Positions 54,585-63,577 of a stretch of DNA of 64,000 nucleotides are shown piece after piece. How positions within the stretch are numbered: the stretch's first letter is position 1; each line of letters starts with the position of its first letter. The translations under genes and the position numbers were made by a program. This DNA is from Zobellia russellii. Its GTDB lineage: Bacteria; Bacteroidota; Bacteroidia; Flavobacteriales; Flavobacteriaceae. The stretch is from NCBI RefSeq assembly GCF_018728565.1, contig NZ_JACSOI010000001.1, positions 124,001-188,000 on the forward strand. The letters are read 5' to 3'. The notes beneath the pieces were generated by a model. The model made no database searches. It was not told the DNA's origin and saw only the letters and a program-made list of their open reading frames with translations.

Positions 54585-56369
54585 ATGCCCACCAAACTAA
54601 AAAGACTATCTACCCGACTTTTAAAGTGGCGATATAAAAATATCTCCAATAAAACCTTTACGCACATCATGAGTGTTCTGGTTGGTCTTTTGGCCGGTTT
54701 GGCATCGGTTACCCTAAAGAACATTGTATATTTTATAGAAGTCTCCTTGGAACGTGGGATTTTTATCTCTAACAACGGACTTTATTTTATCTTGCCCATA
54801 ATTGGGCTGACCTTGGTGTATCTCTATGTAAAATACATACATAAGGAACAATTACAACATGCCGTTTCCTCCATTCTTTTCTCGCTTTCTAAGAAAAAAG
54901 GAGTTATAAAGCCTAAGCATATTTATACCCAATTAATTGCCGCACCGCTTACCATTGGTTTTGGTGGCTCTACGGGGCTATTAGGTCCGGCGGTAGCTTC
55001 TGGTGCCGCCATAAGTTCTAACCTTGGGCGTTTCTTTCATATTAATGCCAAGACCCGCTCTCTTCTGATTGCCTGTGCTTCGGCCGGAGCCATTGCCTCT
55101 ATATTTCAATCGCCTATTGCAGCCATTATTTTTGCGGTTGAAGTCTTTAGTTTGGACTTTACCATGCTTTCTATGCTTCCGCTTTTATTGGCCTCAATTT
55201 CAGGAGTTCTTACCTCCTATTTCTTTCTGGGCAATGAAGTGCTTTTCAACTTTACGTTAACGCAGAATTTTGAGGTAGAGGACACCCTCTTTTACATTGC
55301 ATTGGGAATAGGCACTGCATTTGCATCGATATATTTTACACGAATGTACTTTGGCATACAAAAACTATTTGCCAGATTAAAAACCCCAAAATACAAGCTT
55401 CTAGTTGGCGGTCTGGCCATAGGAATCATGTTGTATATAATACCACCGCTCTATGGAGAAGGCTTCAGTTTTATTAACGACCTTTTGCATGGAGACCATA
55501 TAAAAGCACTGGGCAAAACTCCCTTTGATAAGTACACACAGAATATTTGGGTGGTTATTGCACTTTTATTCGGTATTACTATTTTTAAAGCTGTAGCCAT
55601 GACTACTACATTAGCGGCAGGTGGCGCTGGTGGAATTTTCATTCCTACCATGGTTATGGGCAGTGCATTAGGCAATGTTATGGCCAAAATTATAAATCAT
55701 TCCGGGTTAGGTTTTGCCGTTTCCGAAAGTAACTTCACCTTAATTGGAATGGCCGGTCTCATATCCGGAGTACTTCATGCCCCGTTAACGGCAATATTCT
55801 TGATAGCTGAAATTACCGGCGGATATGAACTTTTTGTTCCCTTGATGATAACCGCATCCATATCCTATCTCATTACCAAGAACTTTATTGATTACACTAT
55901 TTATACCAGGGAACTGGCCCGAAGCGGAGATTTGCTGACGCACAATAAAGACCAATCGGTATTAACGTTGATGAAGCTAGATGATGTAATTGAAAAAGAC
56001 TTTAAGACCGTAAATCCAGATATGACTTTGGGAGACATGTTACACAAATCCGTTGCAAAATCCGCTAGGAACATTTTTCCAGTCATTGATAAAAACCAAT
56101 CTCTTGTTGGAATTGTTCTGTTGGATGATATTAGAGAATTTATGTTCGATACTTCCCTGTACGGGACTACCAAGGTAGAAACTTTTATGCACAATGCCCC
56201 AGAGCACATTTTTCATGGAAAGGACAGCATGCAAAAAGTAATGCAAAAGTTTCAGAACAGTGGTGCATGGAACCTTCCTGTGATAAAAGACGGAAAGTAC
56301 ATTGGGTTTGTTTCAAAGTCCAAACTTTTAACCGCCTACCGTAGAGAACTCATCAATTTTACAAGATAA
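54585..56369 (+). CDS. ClC-family chloride channel/transporter with CBS pair, gating Glu missing
   Basis: 594 aa. About ten or more membrane helices form the ClC fold, and a CBS pair occupies about 455-594 (TLGDMLHKSVAKSARNIFPV, KDSMQKVMQKFQNSGAWNLPV). The selectivity motif around the helix-F start reads GSTGLLGP (128-135). Family members usually have Glu in this loop (GxEGP, or GLEAP in many Bacteroidetes); here it is Leu133. The later GxFxP motif is intact (AGGIFIPTMVMG). The missing Glu suggests channel-like, uncoupled anion flow rather than chloride/proton exchange. It starts 60 bp after aspS behind a terminator and is followed by a small membrane gene. Confidence 0.9.
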   Translation: MPTKLKRLSTRLLKWRYKNISNKTFTHIMSVLVGLLAGLASVTLKNIVYFIEVSLERGIFISNNGLYFILPIIGLTLVYLYVKYIHKEQLQHAVSSILFSLSKKKGVIKPKHIYTQLIAAPLTIGFGGSTGLLGPAVASGAAISSNLGRFFHINAKTRSLLIACASAGAIASIFQSPIAAIIFAVEVFSLDFTMLSMLPLLLASISGVLTSYFFLGNEVLFNFTLTQNFEVEDTLFYIALGIGTAFASIYFTRMYFGIQKLFARLKTPKYKLLVGGLAIGIMLYIIPPLYGEGFSFINDLLHGDHIKALGKTPFDKYTQNIWVVIALLFGITIFKAVAMTTTLAAGGAGGIFIPTMVMGSALGNVMAKIINHSGLGFAVSESNFTLIGMAGLISGVLHAPLTAIFLIAEITGGYELFVPLMITASISYLITKNFIDYTIYTRELARSGDLLTHNKDQSVLTLMKLDDVIEKDFKTVNPDMTLGDMLHKSVAKSARNIFPVIDKNQSLVGIVLLDDIREFMFDTSLYGTTKVETFMHNAPEHIFHGKDSMQKVMQKFQNSGAWNLPVIKDGKYIGFVSKSKLLTAYRRELINFTR

Positions 56370-56401
56370 GGTCTAAAAGGTTTTGTAATTTTACCGTTAC
56401 T

Positions 56402-56659
56402 ATGAAATACCTTATATCCATAATTACTTTAGGGTGTTTTGCCGCCATTATTTACGGCTTCAACATTCAAGAGGAAAATATTGCGCTGAGCCACAAATAT
56501 ATTGGCTCTGGCACCCTTGGTCTTTTTCTTATAGCCATGCCCCTATTCCTATTTACATATAGCAAAGGCAAAAAAATGAAAGACTATATGCTAACCGAGG
56601 AGAACATCAAAAAAATGAGAGCGAGCAAACCCGAAAAGACTGATAATCAAGACGGTTAA
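56402..56659 (+). CDS. Small hypothetical membrane protein
   Basis: 85 aa. Two membrane helices (YLISIITLGCFAAIIYGFNI and GSGTLGLFLIAMPLFLFTYS) are separated by a short polar loop (QEENIALSHKYI). The C-terminal tail is charged (about 55-85). It is 32 bp downstream of the ClC gene and probably co-transcribed. I do not recognise a family. Confidence 0.7.
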   Translation: MKYLISIITLGCFAAIIYGFNIQEENIALSHKYIGSGTLGLFLIAMPLFLFTYSKGKKMKDYMLTEENIKKMRASKPEKTDNQDG

Positions 56660-56745
56660 TTGGAAATATTAGTTCATTTTAACTTCGCCTAATTAAAAAA
56701 TTTATAATTTAGTTGGAAACTATTATCAACTAATTTTAATTTATC

Positions 56746-56940
56746 ATGATTGGCACAGTAAAATTTTTCAATGAATCCAAAGGCTATGGATTCATTACAA
56801 ACGACGAGACGGGAAAGGACATTTTTGTACATGCTACCGCATTGAACGGTACAATTCTTAATGAAGGTGATAAAGTAGAATACGCAGAAGAAGAAGGCCG
56901 AAAAGGCATTGTAGCCGCACAGGTTCAAGTTGTAGGCTAA
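56746..56940 (+). CDS. Cold-shock domain protein (CspA family)
   Basis: 64 aa, a single cold-shock OB fold: MIGTVKFFNESKGYGFI includes RNP1 (KGYGFI) and DIFVHATAL carries RNP2. It binds single-stranded RNA/DNA and acts as an RNA chaperone. The 86-nt gap upstream leaves room for a short leader. A terminator follows at 56960-56981. Confidence 0.95.
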   Translation: MIGTVKFFNESKGYGFITNDETGKDIFVHATALNGTILNEGDKVEYAEEEGRKGIVAAQVQVVG

Positions 56941-56959
56941 TATATAAGCTATGACATTC

Positions 56960-56981
56960 AACCCTGACGAAGTTCAGGGTT
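56960..56981 (+). terminator. Terminator after the cold-shock gene
   Basis: AACCCTGA (56960-56967) pairs with TCAGGGTT (56974-56981), followed by a T run. Confidence 0.88.
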
Positions 56982-57008
56982 TTTTTATGCCCGAAACAAT
57001 TTGGAATT

Positions 57009-57458
57009 CTAATTCAGGTTTCTTCTTTCAACAAAAAAGCGCTTTAACAGGTTGCTTGCTTCTTCCTCTAGGAGTCCGCCCACTATTTCTGTCTTTGGGT
57101 GGAGTTTAGTTCCCATTACACCACAACCTCTCTGAGGGTCTTTGGCCGCATATACTATTTTAGATATTTGACTCCAGTATAGGGCTCCCGCACACATCTG
57201 GCAAGGCTCCAAGGTTACATAAAGCGTACAGTTCTGCAGGTATTTGCCCCCTAAAAAATTAGCCGCCGCGGTAATGGCCTGCATTTCTGCATGAGCGGTA
57301 ACGTCATTTAATTGTTCCGTGAGGTTATGGGCCCTGGCAATCACCCGATCTTGAATTACAATAACGGCCCCTATGGGCACCTCCCCTTTTTCATAAGCCG
57401 CCTCTGCTTCTTGAAGGGCTTTTTTCATATAATAGGTATCGTCAAAGGGTTGCAACAT
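57009..57458 (-). CDS. tadA: tRNA adenosine-34 deaminase TadA
   Basis: 149 aa. Zinc deaminase signature: HAE at residues 56-58 (His zinc ligand, Glu proton shuttle) and PCQMC at 85-89 (Cys86 and Cys89). KGEVPIGAVIV and GALYWSQISKIVYAA are typical of TadA. It converts A34 to inosine in tRNA-Arg(ACG). The gene is monocistronic. A broken alpha/beta hydrolase gene lies upstream. Confidence 0.95.
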   Translation of the reverse strand: MLQPFDDTYYMKKALQEAEAAYEKGEVPIGAVIVIQDRVIARAHNLTEQLNDVTAHAEMQAITAAANFLGGKYLQNCTLYVTLEPCQMCAGALYWSQISKIVYAAKDPQRGCGVMGTKLHPKTEIVGGLLEEEASNLLKRFFVERRNLN

Positions 57459-57578
57459 GTACTAAAGTTTAATTGATGCCAAAAATACCATTTTTAGCAC
57501 AACACTTATAACAATGAAATTTTGAAGTTATAAAAATGGTCCCGCCCAGCTCCCCCGAAAAGGACGAGACCGAAAAAA

Positions 57579-57857
57579 CTATTGATTAATTTTTATCAAA
57601 GAAAAATGAAGCTTGAAAGAAAATTTAATACTTTTTAGTACCCATACTAATGTGTCAAAGACTGGTTCAGGAGAATTTCCGTGCCCTGGCAAATCCATTG
57701 CTACTAGGTGCATAGAACCGAACAAATCAGAGGATAATTGGTTTTTCCAGACTACGGAACTTTGTGAGTTTCCATGAAGAAGTACTACCGTTATTGGCTT
57801 AAAATTAGATTGCGTACTGCTATACAAAGGATTACTCACCTTGTAAAGGGGAAGCAT
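57579..57857 (-). pseudogene. Remnant of an alpha/beta hydrolase (N-terminal fragment)
   Basis: 92 codons. The start matches an alpha/beta hydrolase: PITVVLLHGNSQSSVVWKNQ is the first strand plus oxyanion-hole HG motif, and HLVAMDLPGHGNSPEP is the second conserved block. After this the similarity stops, and the last 25 residues look like low-complexity out-of-frame sequence. The nucleophile elbow (GxSxG) and the catalytic Asp and His are absent. A normal family member has about 250 residues, so most of the gene is gone. The surrounding 57459-57979 gap holds nothing else except the dxs promoter. Confidence 0.7.
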
Positions 57858-57931
57858 AAATTGGTTGGTAATGGTTAGTCCTCAACAAGATAAGATTTTT
57901 TTGTTGATTTTTTTTGAAGTGCCAAAAAGAA

Positions 57932-57962
57932 TTGTCTTAGCACTGCTAAACACCTATTTTTG
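57932..57962 (+). promoter_or_regulatory. Bacteroidetes-type promoter of dxs
   Basis: TTG (57932-57934), a 20-bp spacer and TATTTTTG (57955-57962) match the TTG-N17-23-TAnnTTTG consensus. A transcript start near 57968 would leave a leader of about 10 nt before the TTG start codon at 57980. Confidence 0.65.
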
Positions 57963-57979
57963 CAACTTACATCGCTAAT

Positions 57980-59755
57980 TTGGAATCACTTTTAAGCCAT
58001 ATTACCTACCCCGAAGATTTGCGCAAGTTGGCATTGGACCAACTTCCCCAACTTGCCCAAGAATTAAGGGAGTTTATAATTGATATTGTGGCTACCAAAG
58101 AAGGACATTTAGGAGCAAGCTTAGGGGTAGTTGAGCTCACCATTGCTCTACATTATGTCTTCAATACGCCAGATGACAAACTTATTTGGGACGTGGGCCA
58201 CCAAGCTTATGGACATAAAATATTAACGGGCAGGAAAGAGATTTTTCACTCCAATCGGCAATTAGGCGGAATAAGTGGATTCCCAAAACGTTCCGAAAGT
58301 GAATATGATGCTTTTGGCACAGGACACAGTTCTACATCAATTTCAGCAATTCTAGGCATGGCCATGGCCGCGCAACTCCACAATAAAAATGGCAGACAGC
58401 ATATTGCCGTAATTGGTGATGCGTCCATAGCAAGTGGCATGGCTTTTGAGGCATTGAACCATCTTGGTTCTACAAATTCCAATGTATTGGTAATACTTAA
58501 TGACAATGCCATTGGTATAGACCCAAGTGTTGGTGCCCTTAAAAAGTATTTGACCAATGTAAAAAAGGGTACGGCGAAGGACGAAAACATATTTGAATGT
58601 CTCAACTTTCATTATACCGGTCCGTTAGACGGGCATAATACGGAGGCATTGATCGATGAACTAAATCATTTAAAATTGGTGTCCGGACCAAAATTATTAC
58701 ATGTCATAACCACCAAGGGAAAAGGCTTAAAAAAAGCCGAGGAGAACCAGGTAACTTACCATGCTCCCGGTAAATTTAACAAGCTTACAGGGGAGCTATA
58801 CAAAAAACCGGTCTTGGCCAACGAACCTGCAAAGTATCAGGATGTATTTGGCCATACATTGGTACAACTGGCGCTAAAGAATAAAAATATTGTGGGCATA
58901 ACCCCTGCTATGCCAACAGGAAGCTCCCTAAAATATATGATGGAGCAACTACCGGATAGGGCTTTTGATGTGGGCATCGCAGAACAACATGCCGTAACCC
59001 TATCAGCAGGCATGGCTTCAGAAGGGCTTATCCCATTTTGTACCATTTATTCCACCTTTTTACAAAGGGCTTACGATCAAGTTATACATGATGTAGCCAT
59101 ACAAGATCTTCCCGTTGTATTTTGCTTGGACAGAGCCGGCATGGTAGGGCAAGATGGAGCTACTCATCACGGTGTTTATGATATTGCTTATTTGAGGTGC
59201 ATTCCCAATCTGTATATTTTTGCACCAATGAACGAGAGTGAACTTCGTAATATAATGTACACCGCCCAATTGGGCTTAGAGCACTCCATAGCGATCAGGT
59301 ATCCTCGTGGAAAAGGGGTTCAAGAAAAATGGAGGACGCCTTTTGAAAAAATAAAAATTGGTAAGGCAAGAGAACTAAGAACCGGATCGGAACTGGTAGT
59401 ATTAACCTTGGGGCCTATTGGCAATACGGTTGCAGACGTCATAAACGATATTGCGGAGCATGAAAAAATTGGCCAGGTAGATATGCGATTTGTTAAACCG
59501 TTGGATAAAGATTTACTTATAAATATATTTAAACGCTATAAACACATCATCACGGTTGAAGATGGCTCTAAAATGGGTGGTTTTGGATCCGCAATCCTAG
59601 AACTTGCTAACGAATTAGGTTATAAAAATAAAATTCATATTCTAGGCATTGGTGATACCTTTATTGAGCACGGAACCGTAGAACAGTTGCACCAACAAGC
59701 TAAAATTGACCCCATAAGTTTAACAGAACATATAAAAATGCTATTAAATGAATAA
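57980..59755 (+). CDS. dxs: 1-deoxy-D-xylulose-5-phosphate synthase
   Basis: 591 aa from a TTG start; the N-terminus MESLLSHITYPEDLRKLALDQL aligns with the family start, so no later codon is plausible. Thiamine-diphosphate motif GDASIASGMAFEAL with LNDNAIGIDPSVG is visible, and HLGASLGVVELTIALH near the N-terminus carries the substrate-site His. GIAEQHAVTLSAG holds the catalytic Glu, and DRAGMVGQDGATHHG is typical of DXS. It makes DXP from pyruvate and glyceraldehyde-3-phosphate, the first step of the MEP isoprenoid pathway. The end overlaps the next gene by 8 bp. Confidence 0.95.
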   Translation: MESLLSHITYPEDLRKLALDQLPQLAQELREFIIDIVATKEGHLGASLGVVELTIALHYVFNTPDDKLIWDVGHQAYGHKILTGRKEIFHSNRQLGGISGFPKRSESEYDAFGTGHSSTSISAILGMAMAAQLHNKNGRQHIAVIGDASIASGMAFEALNHLGSTNSNVLVILNDNAIGIDPSVGALKKYLTNVKKGTAKDENIFECLNFHYTGPLDGHNTEALIDELNHLKLVSGPKLLHVITTKGKGLKKAEENQVTYHAPGKFNKLTGELYKKPVLANEPAKYQDVFGHTLVQLALKNKNIVGITPAMPTGSSLKYMMEQLPDRAFDVGIAEQHAVTLSAGMASEGLIPFCTIYSTFLQRAYDQVIHDVAIQDLPVVFCLDRAGMVGQDGATHHGVYDIAYLRCIPNLYIFAPMNESELRNIMYTAQLGLEHSIAIRYPRGKGVQEKWRTPFEKIKIGKARELRTGSELVVLTLGPIGNTVADVINDIAEHEKIGQVDMRFVKPLDKDLLINIFKRYKHIITVEDGSKMGGFGSAILELANELGYKNKIHILGIGDTFIEHGTVEQLHQQAKIDPISLTEHIKMLLNE

Positions 59756-60884
59756 CTCCCCAGCCACACCGTTCTTATGTATTCTTTTATTTAGCGTGTG
59801 TATTACCTCTATTTTTGGTCAAACCCAAGATTCGTTGCCTCCAGGTCGCGAAATGGAAATTGATTCTATGGTTGTTGACACGGTTATTGTTGATACCGTA
59901 GTGATAAGAAAAACACAGGACAAGATAAAATTCGTTCCTCGCAGCGTAGATTTAATGAATCCCGTTATTTCTTTTAAACGTACCAAGGCTCTTAATGAAA
60001 AGCCTAACAGATTTAGAGTGCCCTCCTTCTGGACCAAAGTAAATAAATTGGGTGCCAATTTTAGTGAAGTTGCCTTTGTTAACTGGAACGCAGGGGGTAA
60101 CAATTCCATATCCGCCCTTGGAAACGCCCGTTTTGAACGAAATTATAAGTTTCGGTATATTCAATGGGACAATTATATGGAGATGCGTTACGGCCTCAAC
60201 ATTCAAGATGAGCAAAAACTAAGAAAAACGGACGATGCCATTCGTTTTAGTTCTACTTTCGGGCTTCAGCGAGACACAATTAGTAATTGGTACTATTCGG
60301 CGAAAGCCAACTTCAACACTCAATTTTCAAACGGTTATAAATATCCGGACAGATCATCTCCTATTTCACGGTTTATGGCACCAGGTTACTCATTTTTAGG
60401 TGCTGGTACGTCATATATTACCAAAGATCAAAAGTTTAACCTGTACATCTCGCCTATCACCCAAAAAGCAACATTTGTTTTGGACGAAGAATTAGCGAAT
60501 AAAGGTGCTTTTGGTGTTAAGAAAGCGGTTTTGGATGCAGATGGCAATGTCATTGAAAAGGGCGAAAAGATATTTTTGGAATTTGGATTCTTGGTTACCA
60601 ACCAATTGGAAAAGGAAGTATTTAAAAATATGGTGTTGAAACACCGGTTAAGCTTGTACACGGATTACCTCCAAAAGTTTGGAAATATTGATGTGGACTG
60701 GGAGCTTAATTTTGACCTTAAGGTCAATAAATACGTTGTCACCACCATAGGTACTCAGGTTATTTATGATGATGATATCCTTTTTGATGAAGTAAAGGAT
60801 GCCAACGGAACAATTACCGATGCCGGCCGGCCCAAAATACAGTTTAAACAACTCCTTGGCGTTGGGGTTTCCTATGCCTTTTAA
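59748..60884 (+). CDS. DUF3078 outer-membrane-like protein
   Basis: 378 aa. A signal peptide (SVCITSIFGQ) is followed by a Val/Asp-rich spacer and a beta-rich barrel-like domain: NFSEVAFVNWNAGGNNSISALGN, WDNYMEMRYGLNIQDE and LQRDTISNWYYSAKANFNTQF fit DUF3078. The final strand QLLGVGVSYAF ends in Phe, as in outer-membrane barrels. The function is unknown. It overlaps dxs by 8 bp, so both are translated from one mRNA. It converges on dgt with a 4-bp overlap. Confidence 0.85.
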   Translation: MNNSPATPFLCILLFSVCITSIFGQTQDSLPPGREMEIDSMVVDTVIVDTVVIRKTQDKIKFVPRSVDLMNPVISFKRTKALNEKPNRFRVPSFWTKVNKLGANFSEVAFVNWNAGGNNSISALGNARFERNYKFRYIQWDNYMEMRYGLNIQDEQKLRKTDDAIRFSSTFGLQRDTISNWYYSAKANFNTQFSNGYKYPDRSSPISRFMAPGYSFLGAGTSYITKDQKFNLYISPITQKATFVLDEELANKGAFGVKKAVLDADGNVIEKGEKIFLEFGFLVTNQLEKEVFKNMVLKHRLSLYTDYLQKFGNIDVDWELNFDLKVNKYVVTTIGTQVIYDDDILFDEVKDANGTITDAGRPKIQFKQLLGVGVSYAF

Positions 60885-62224
60885 AGTTGTTTTCCCATAA
60901 TTTTATTGTGGATATGCACTGCGGCACTGTCCGATAAGCTAGCTACATAACAGCACGCATTCAAAAGTATATGGTAGATAGAACTGTCCGTATCCCTATA
61001 AAATTCAGGAAGCGTCTTGAGCATTAGCATATCATAATTAGACGCCTTTTTCTCCTTTTTTCGGATAAGAGCATTTATGTATACATCCAAAATGTCCGAA
61101 ATAATCTTATAACCCGCAATCTCTTTCTCTATTACCTCCTGAGAACGATATATTTTTTCCACACTTAAAGAAATGATATCCTCGATCTGGGCCTTAAATG
61201 CGCTCTGATCCAAAAGGCTACTATCAAAACTACCGTTCAGTATTTTATCTTCATTTTCAATAAATACAGAAATAGCATCACTTATTAATGTATTTATAGC
61301 CAGCGCTCGTAAGTAACTTAACCTATCTTCCTTATACTTTAGAGAATTATACTTTTTGGTATTTATTGAATTTTTTACCAGTTTTATAAGGTATTCCAAA
61401 GCATAATCTTCAGATATAAGCCCTAGGTTAATACCATCCTCAAAGTCTATTATTGTATAGCAAATATCATCCGCAGCCTCCACCAAGAAAGTTAAGGGGT
61501 GTCTAGAAAACGAAATATCTTCTCCGTCTCTAGTCTGTATCAAACCCAATTCATGCGCTATTTCTTTAAAAGCCTCCTTTTCTGTTTGGAAGAACCCAAA
61601 TTTTTTATCGGCAATATGTTTGGTTGGCTTTTTAGGAAGTGACTCTTTGGGGTACTTCATAAAAGCCCCAAGGGTGGCATAACTTAATCGCAAACCTCCA
61701 GTAACACCTTCCCTAGATTGTGACAACAAACGAAAGCCATTGGCATTTCCCTCAAAATCAACTATATCCTGAAACTCCTTTTCAGTTAGAACCGATTGAT
61801 ATTTTTGGCCATTGCCCGTAATAAAATATTCACCTATAGCCTTTTCCCCACTATGTCCAAAAGGTGGGTTACCAATATCATGGGCCAAAGCCGCTGCTGC
61901 AACTATAGCCCCGAAATCATTAAACCTATAACCATAGGTTTCACTTAGGAAGGGATGTTTTTCCAGAATTTTCTTCCCTGCAATACGGCCTAAGCTTCTA
62001 CCAACCACAGAAACCTCTAAACTATGTGTTAAGCGGGTATGAACAAAATCTGTCTTTGAAAGGGGTATGACTTGTGTCTTGTCCTGTAAACTTCTAAAAG
62101 CGCTGGAAAAAATGATGCGGTCATAATCTACCTCAAATCCTAATCGCGTTTCATCTTGCTCTTTCCGCAACCTTTTGTGTGTATCTCCTTGACGCTTAAG
62201 AGACAATAAATTTTCCCAGTTCAT
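60881..62224 (-). CDS. dgt: Deoxyguanosinetriphosphate triphosphohydrolase (dGTPase)
   Basis: 447 aa. The HD-domain metal site is formed by RLTHSLEVS (His67) and AHDIGNPPFGHSGE (His115-Asp116), with a further Asp in EAADDICYTIIDFED. RSLQDKTQVIPLSKTDFVHTRLTHS is a family hallmark. It hydrolyses dGTP to deoxyguanosine and triphosphate. The length is typical of the Bacteroidetes branch. No signal or membrane segments. Confidence 0.93.
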   Translation of the reverse strand: MNWENLLSLKRQGDTHKRLRKEQDETRLGFEVDYDRIIFSSAFRSLQDKTQVIPLSKTDFVHTRLTHSLEVSVVGRSLGRIAGKKILEKHPFLSETYGYRFNDFGAIVAAAALAHDIGNPPFGHSGEKAIGEYFITGNGQKYQSVLTEKEFQDIVDFEGNANGFRLLSQSREGVTGGLRLSYATLGAFMKYPKESLPKKPTKHIADKKFGFFQTEKEAFKEIAHELGLIQTRDGEDISFSRHPLTFLVEAADDICYTIIDFEDGINLGLISEDYALEYLIKLVKNSINTKKYNSLKYKEDRLSYLRALAINTLISDAISVFIENEDKILNGSFDSSLLDQSAFKAQIEDIISLSVEKIYRSQEVIEKEIAGYKIISDILDVYINALIRKKEKKASNYDMLMLKTLPEFYRDTDSSIYHILLNACCYVASLSDSAAVHIHNKIMGKQL

Positions 62225-62385
62225 AACAGTTCTTTAAGTCTCGCAAGTTACATTTTTTCAATTTTAGTATCATTTTAAAGCCAAAAGAACACCTCATTAT
62301 TTAACCTTAAAAATATCAACAATTAAACTTCACGTAACCATAACTTAACACACCACGGTTTTCTTTGCCAAGAAAATAAGAACCA

Positions 62386-62775
62386 ATGAAAACGACACTA
62401 TTTTTTCTGGCATTTATATGCACCCTAAACCTTTTCGCCCAAGACGAAGGAGCAATTAGAGGCACTATTTATGACCTGGAAATGAATAACGAACCTCTTT
62501 TGTTTGCGGACGTTCAAATCAAGGATACTAAATTTAAGACGCAGACCAATTTTAGGGGTAATTTTGAAATATCAAATGTAGAACCAGGAAACTATATTCT
62601 TAAAGTAACTTTTTTGGGATATGAAAGTCATGAAATTCCGGTTGAAGTAACTGCTCATAATACAGTTGAAGTAACACAAGGATTACAGGCGAAAACCTTA
62701 AGCTTATCTGACGTGTCCTTCACGGATAACGGCACATTGCAAAACCAAGAGACAGCATTGACCAGTATAAAGTAA
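62386..62775 (+). CDS. Short secreted CarboxypepD_reg-like protein
   Basis: 129 aa. A signal peptide (ends about LFAQ) is followed by one carboxypeptidase-regulatory-like beta-sandwich (GAIRGTIYDLEMNNEPLLFADVQI, FRGNFEISNVEPGNYILKVTFLGYESHEI). This is the domain found at the N-terminus of TonB receptors, but no plug or barrel follows: after VTQGLQAKTLSLSDVSF the protein ends. It may be a stand-alone envelope protein or a shortened receptor. A strong terminator follows directly. Confidence 0.78.
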   Translation: MKTTLFFLAFICTLNLFAQDEGAIRGTIYDLEMNNEPLLFADVQIKDTKFKTQTNFRGNFEISNVEPGNYILKVTFLGYESHEIPVEVTAHNTVEVTQGLQAKTLSLSDVSFTDNGTLQNQETALTSIK

Positions 62776-62804
62776 CATATTTTAACCAATCCTATCGTTA
62801 AAAT

Positions 62805-62843
62805 AAAAAAGGGAGTTTTCACTAAGTGAAAACTCCCTTTTTT
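62805..62843. terminator. Strong bidirectional terminator
   Basis: AAAAAAGGGAGTTTTCACT (62805-62823) is perfectly complementary to 62825-62843, with A and T runs for both convergent genes. Confidence 0.9.
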
Positions 62844-62860
62844 TTTATACAATAATTGCA

Positions 62861-63220
62861 CTAGTCCTTAGAAACGACGGCAGATTTTTTCTCCTTATTA
62901 ATAACATTAGCAATAACGTTATTATCAAACTCCACCTCCTTTACAGTCCCTTCATTATAAAAATACCACTTTCCGGTTCTAATACCTTTATTGTAATTTC
63001 CTTTGGACACTTTCTCGCCCATTTCATCAAAGCTGATCCATTGACCGTGTAATTTACCTGCAAGATCAAAAGTTCCTTTTTGGCTCACTTCTCCATTATC
63101 ATGAAAATAAGTAGCTTCAACCAAGTTTGTCTCCTTATTTAATTTTACTTCCTTTTCTTTTTGGGCATACCCTATTGTCATTGTTAATGAAAGGGCTAAA
63201 AGTATAATTGAATTTTTCAT
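62861..63220 (-). CDS. Secreted MORN-like repeat protein (YwqK-like)
   Basis: 119 aa. A signal peptide (LLALSLTMTIGYAQ) is followed by about three short repeats of the type G-x-W/K-x-x-Y/F-x-x-x-G (GEVSQKGTFDLAGKLHGQWI, KVSKGNYNKGIRTGKWYFYNEG), as in MORN-variant/YwqK proteins. Such repeats form beta-hairpin arrays. The function is unknown; a simple envelope role is possible. It converges with the preceding gene at the terminator. Confidence 0.75.
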   Translation of the reverse strand: MKNSIILLALSLTMTIGYAQKEKEVKLNKETNLVEATYFHDNGEVSQKGTFDLAGKLHGQWISFDEMGEKVSKGNYNKGIRTGKWYFYNEGTVKEVEFDNNVIANVINKEKKSAVVSKD

Positions 63221-63577
63221 GTGTGTTTATTTTAAATATGATTCTGTACCTGTTTGTTATTTCAAAGATAAATAAATTTACGTTAAAAACACTATTACTT
63301 AACATTAAATTTACATTGAAAACGATGTAGTTTGCAAAATATTGTATAAACACCAGAACTAAATTTCATCTTATTACAATTTTACAGTCCCAAACTGCCC
63401 TAAATACACTAATTTACCCGATAAATACGACGCTTGGTCGTCTTACGTTTATAACGGCTCAAATTCTTGTATTTAATTAAGTTACTGAATTGGTCATGAT
63501 ACAGAAAGTTACTTCATAACCTTATTTTAACGCAATTAATAAATTATAGTAGCATTTTTGTGCACATTTTATTTTTG
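63221..63577. other. Non-coding gap before the phosphate transporter
   Basis: 357 bp, AT-rich, with no gene visible. It contains one small palindrome (ACGAC-N5-GTCGT at 63427-63441) of doubtful meaning. It should hold promoters for the MORN-like gene (minus) and the PiT gene (plus). Confidence 0.6.

Noticed and set aside
57535-57575. GC-rich stretch after the hydrolase remnant as a terminator
   Set aside because: No good stem could be formed and there is no T run.
63427-63441. ACGAC-N5-GTCGT inverted repeat before the phosphate transporter
   Set aside because: Only 5-bp arms and not near a recognisable promoter.
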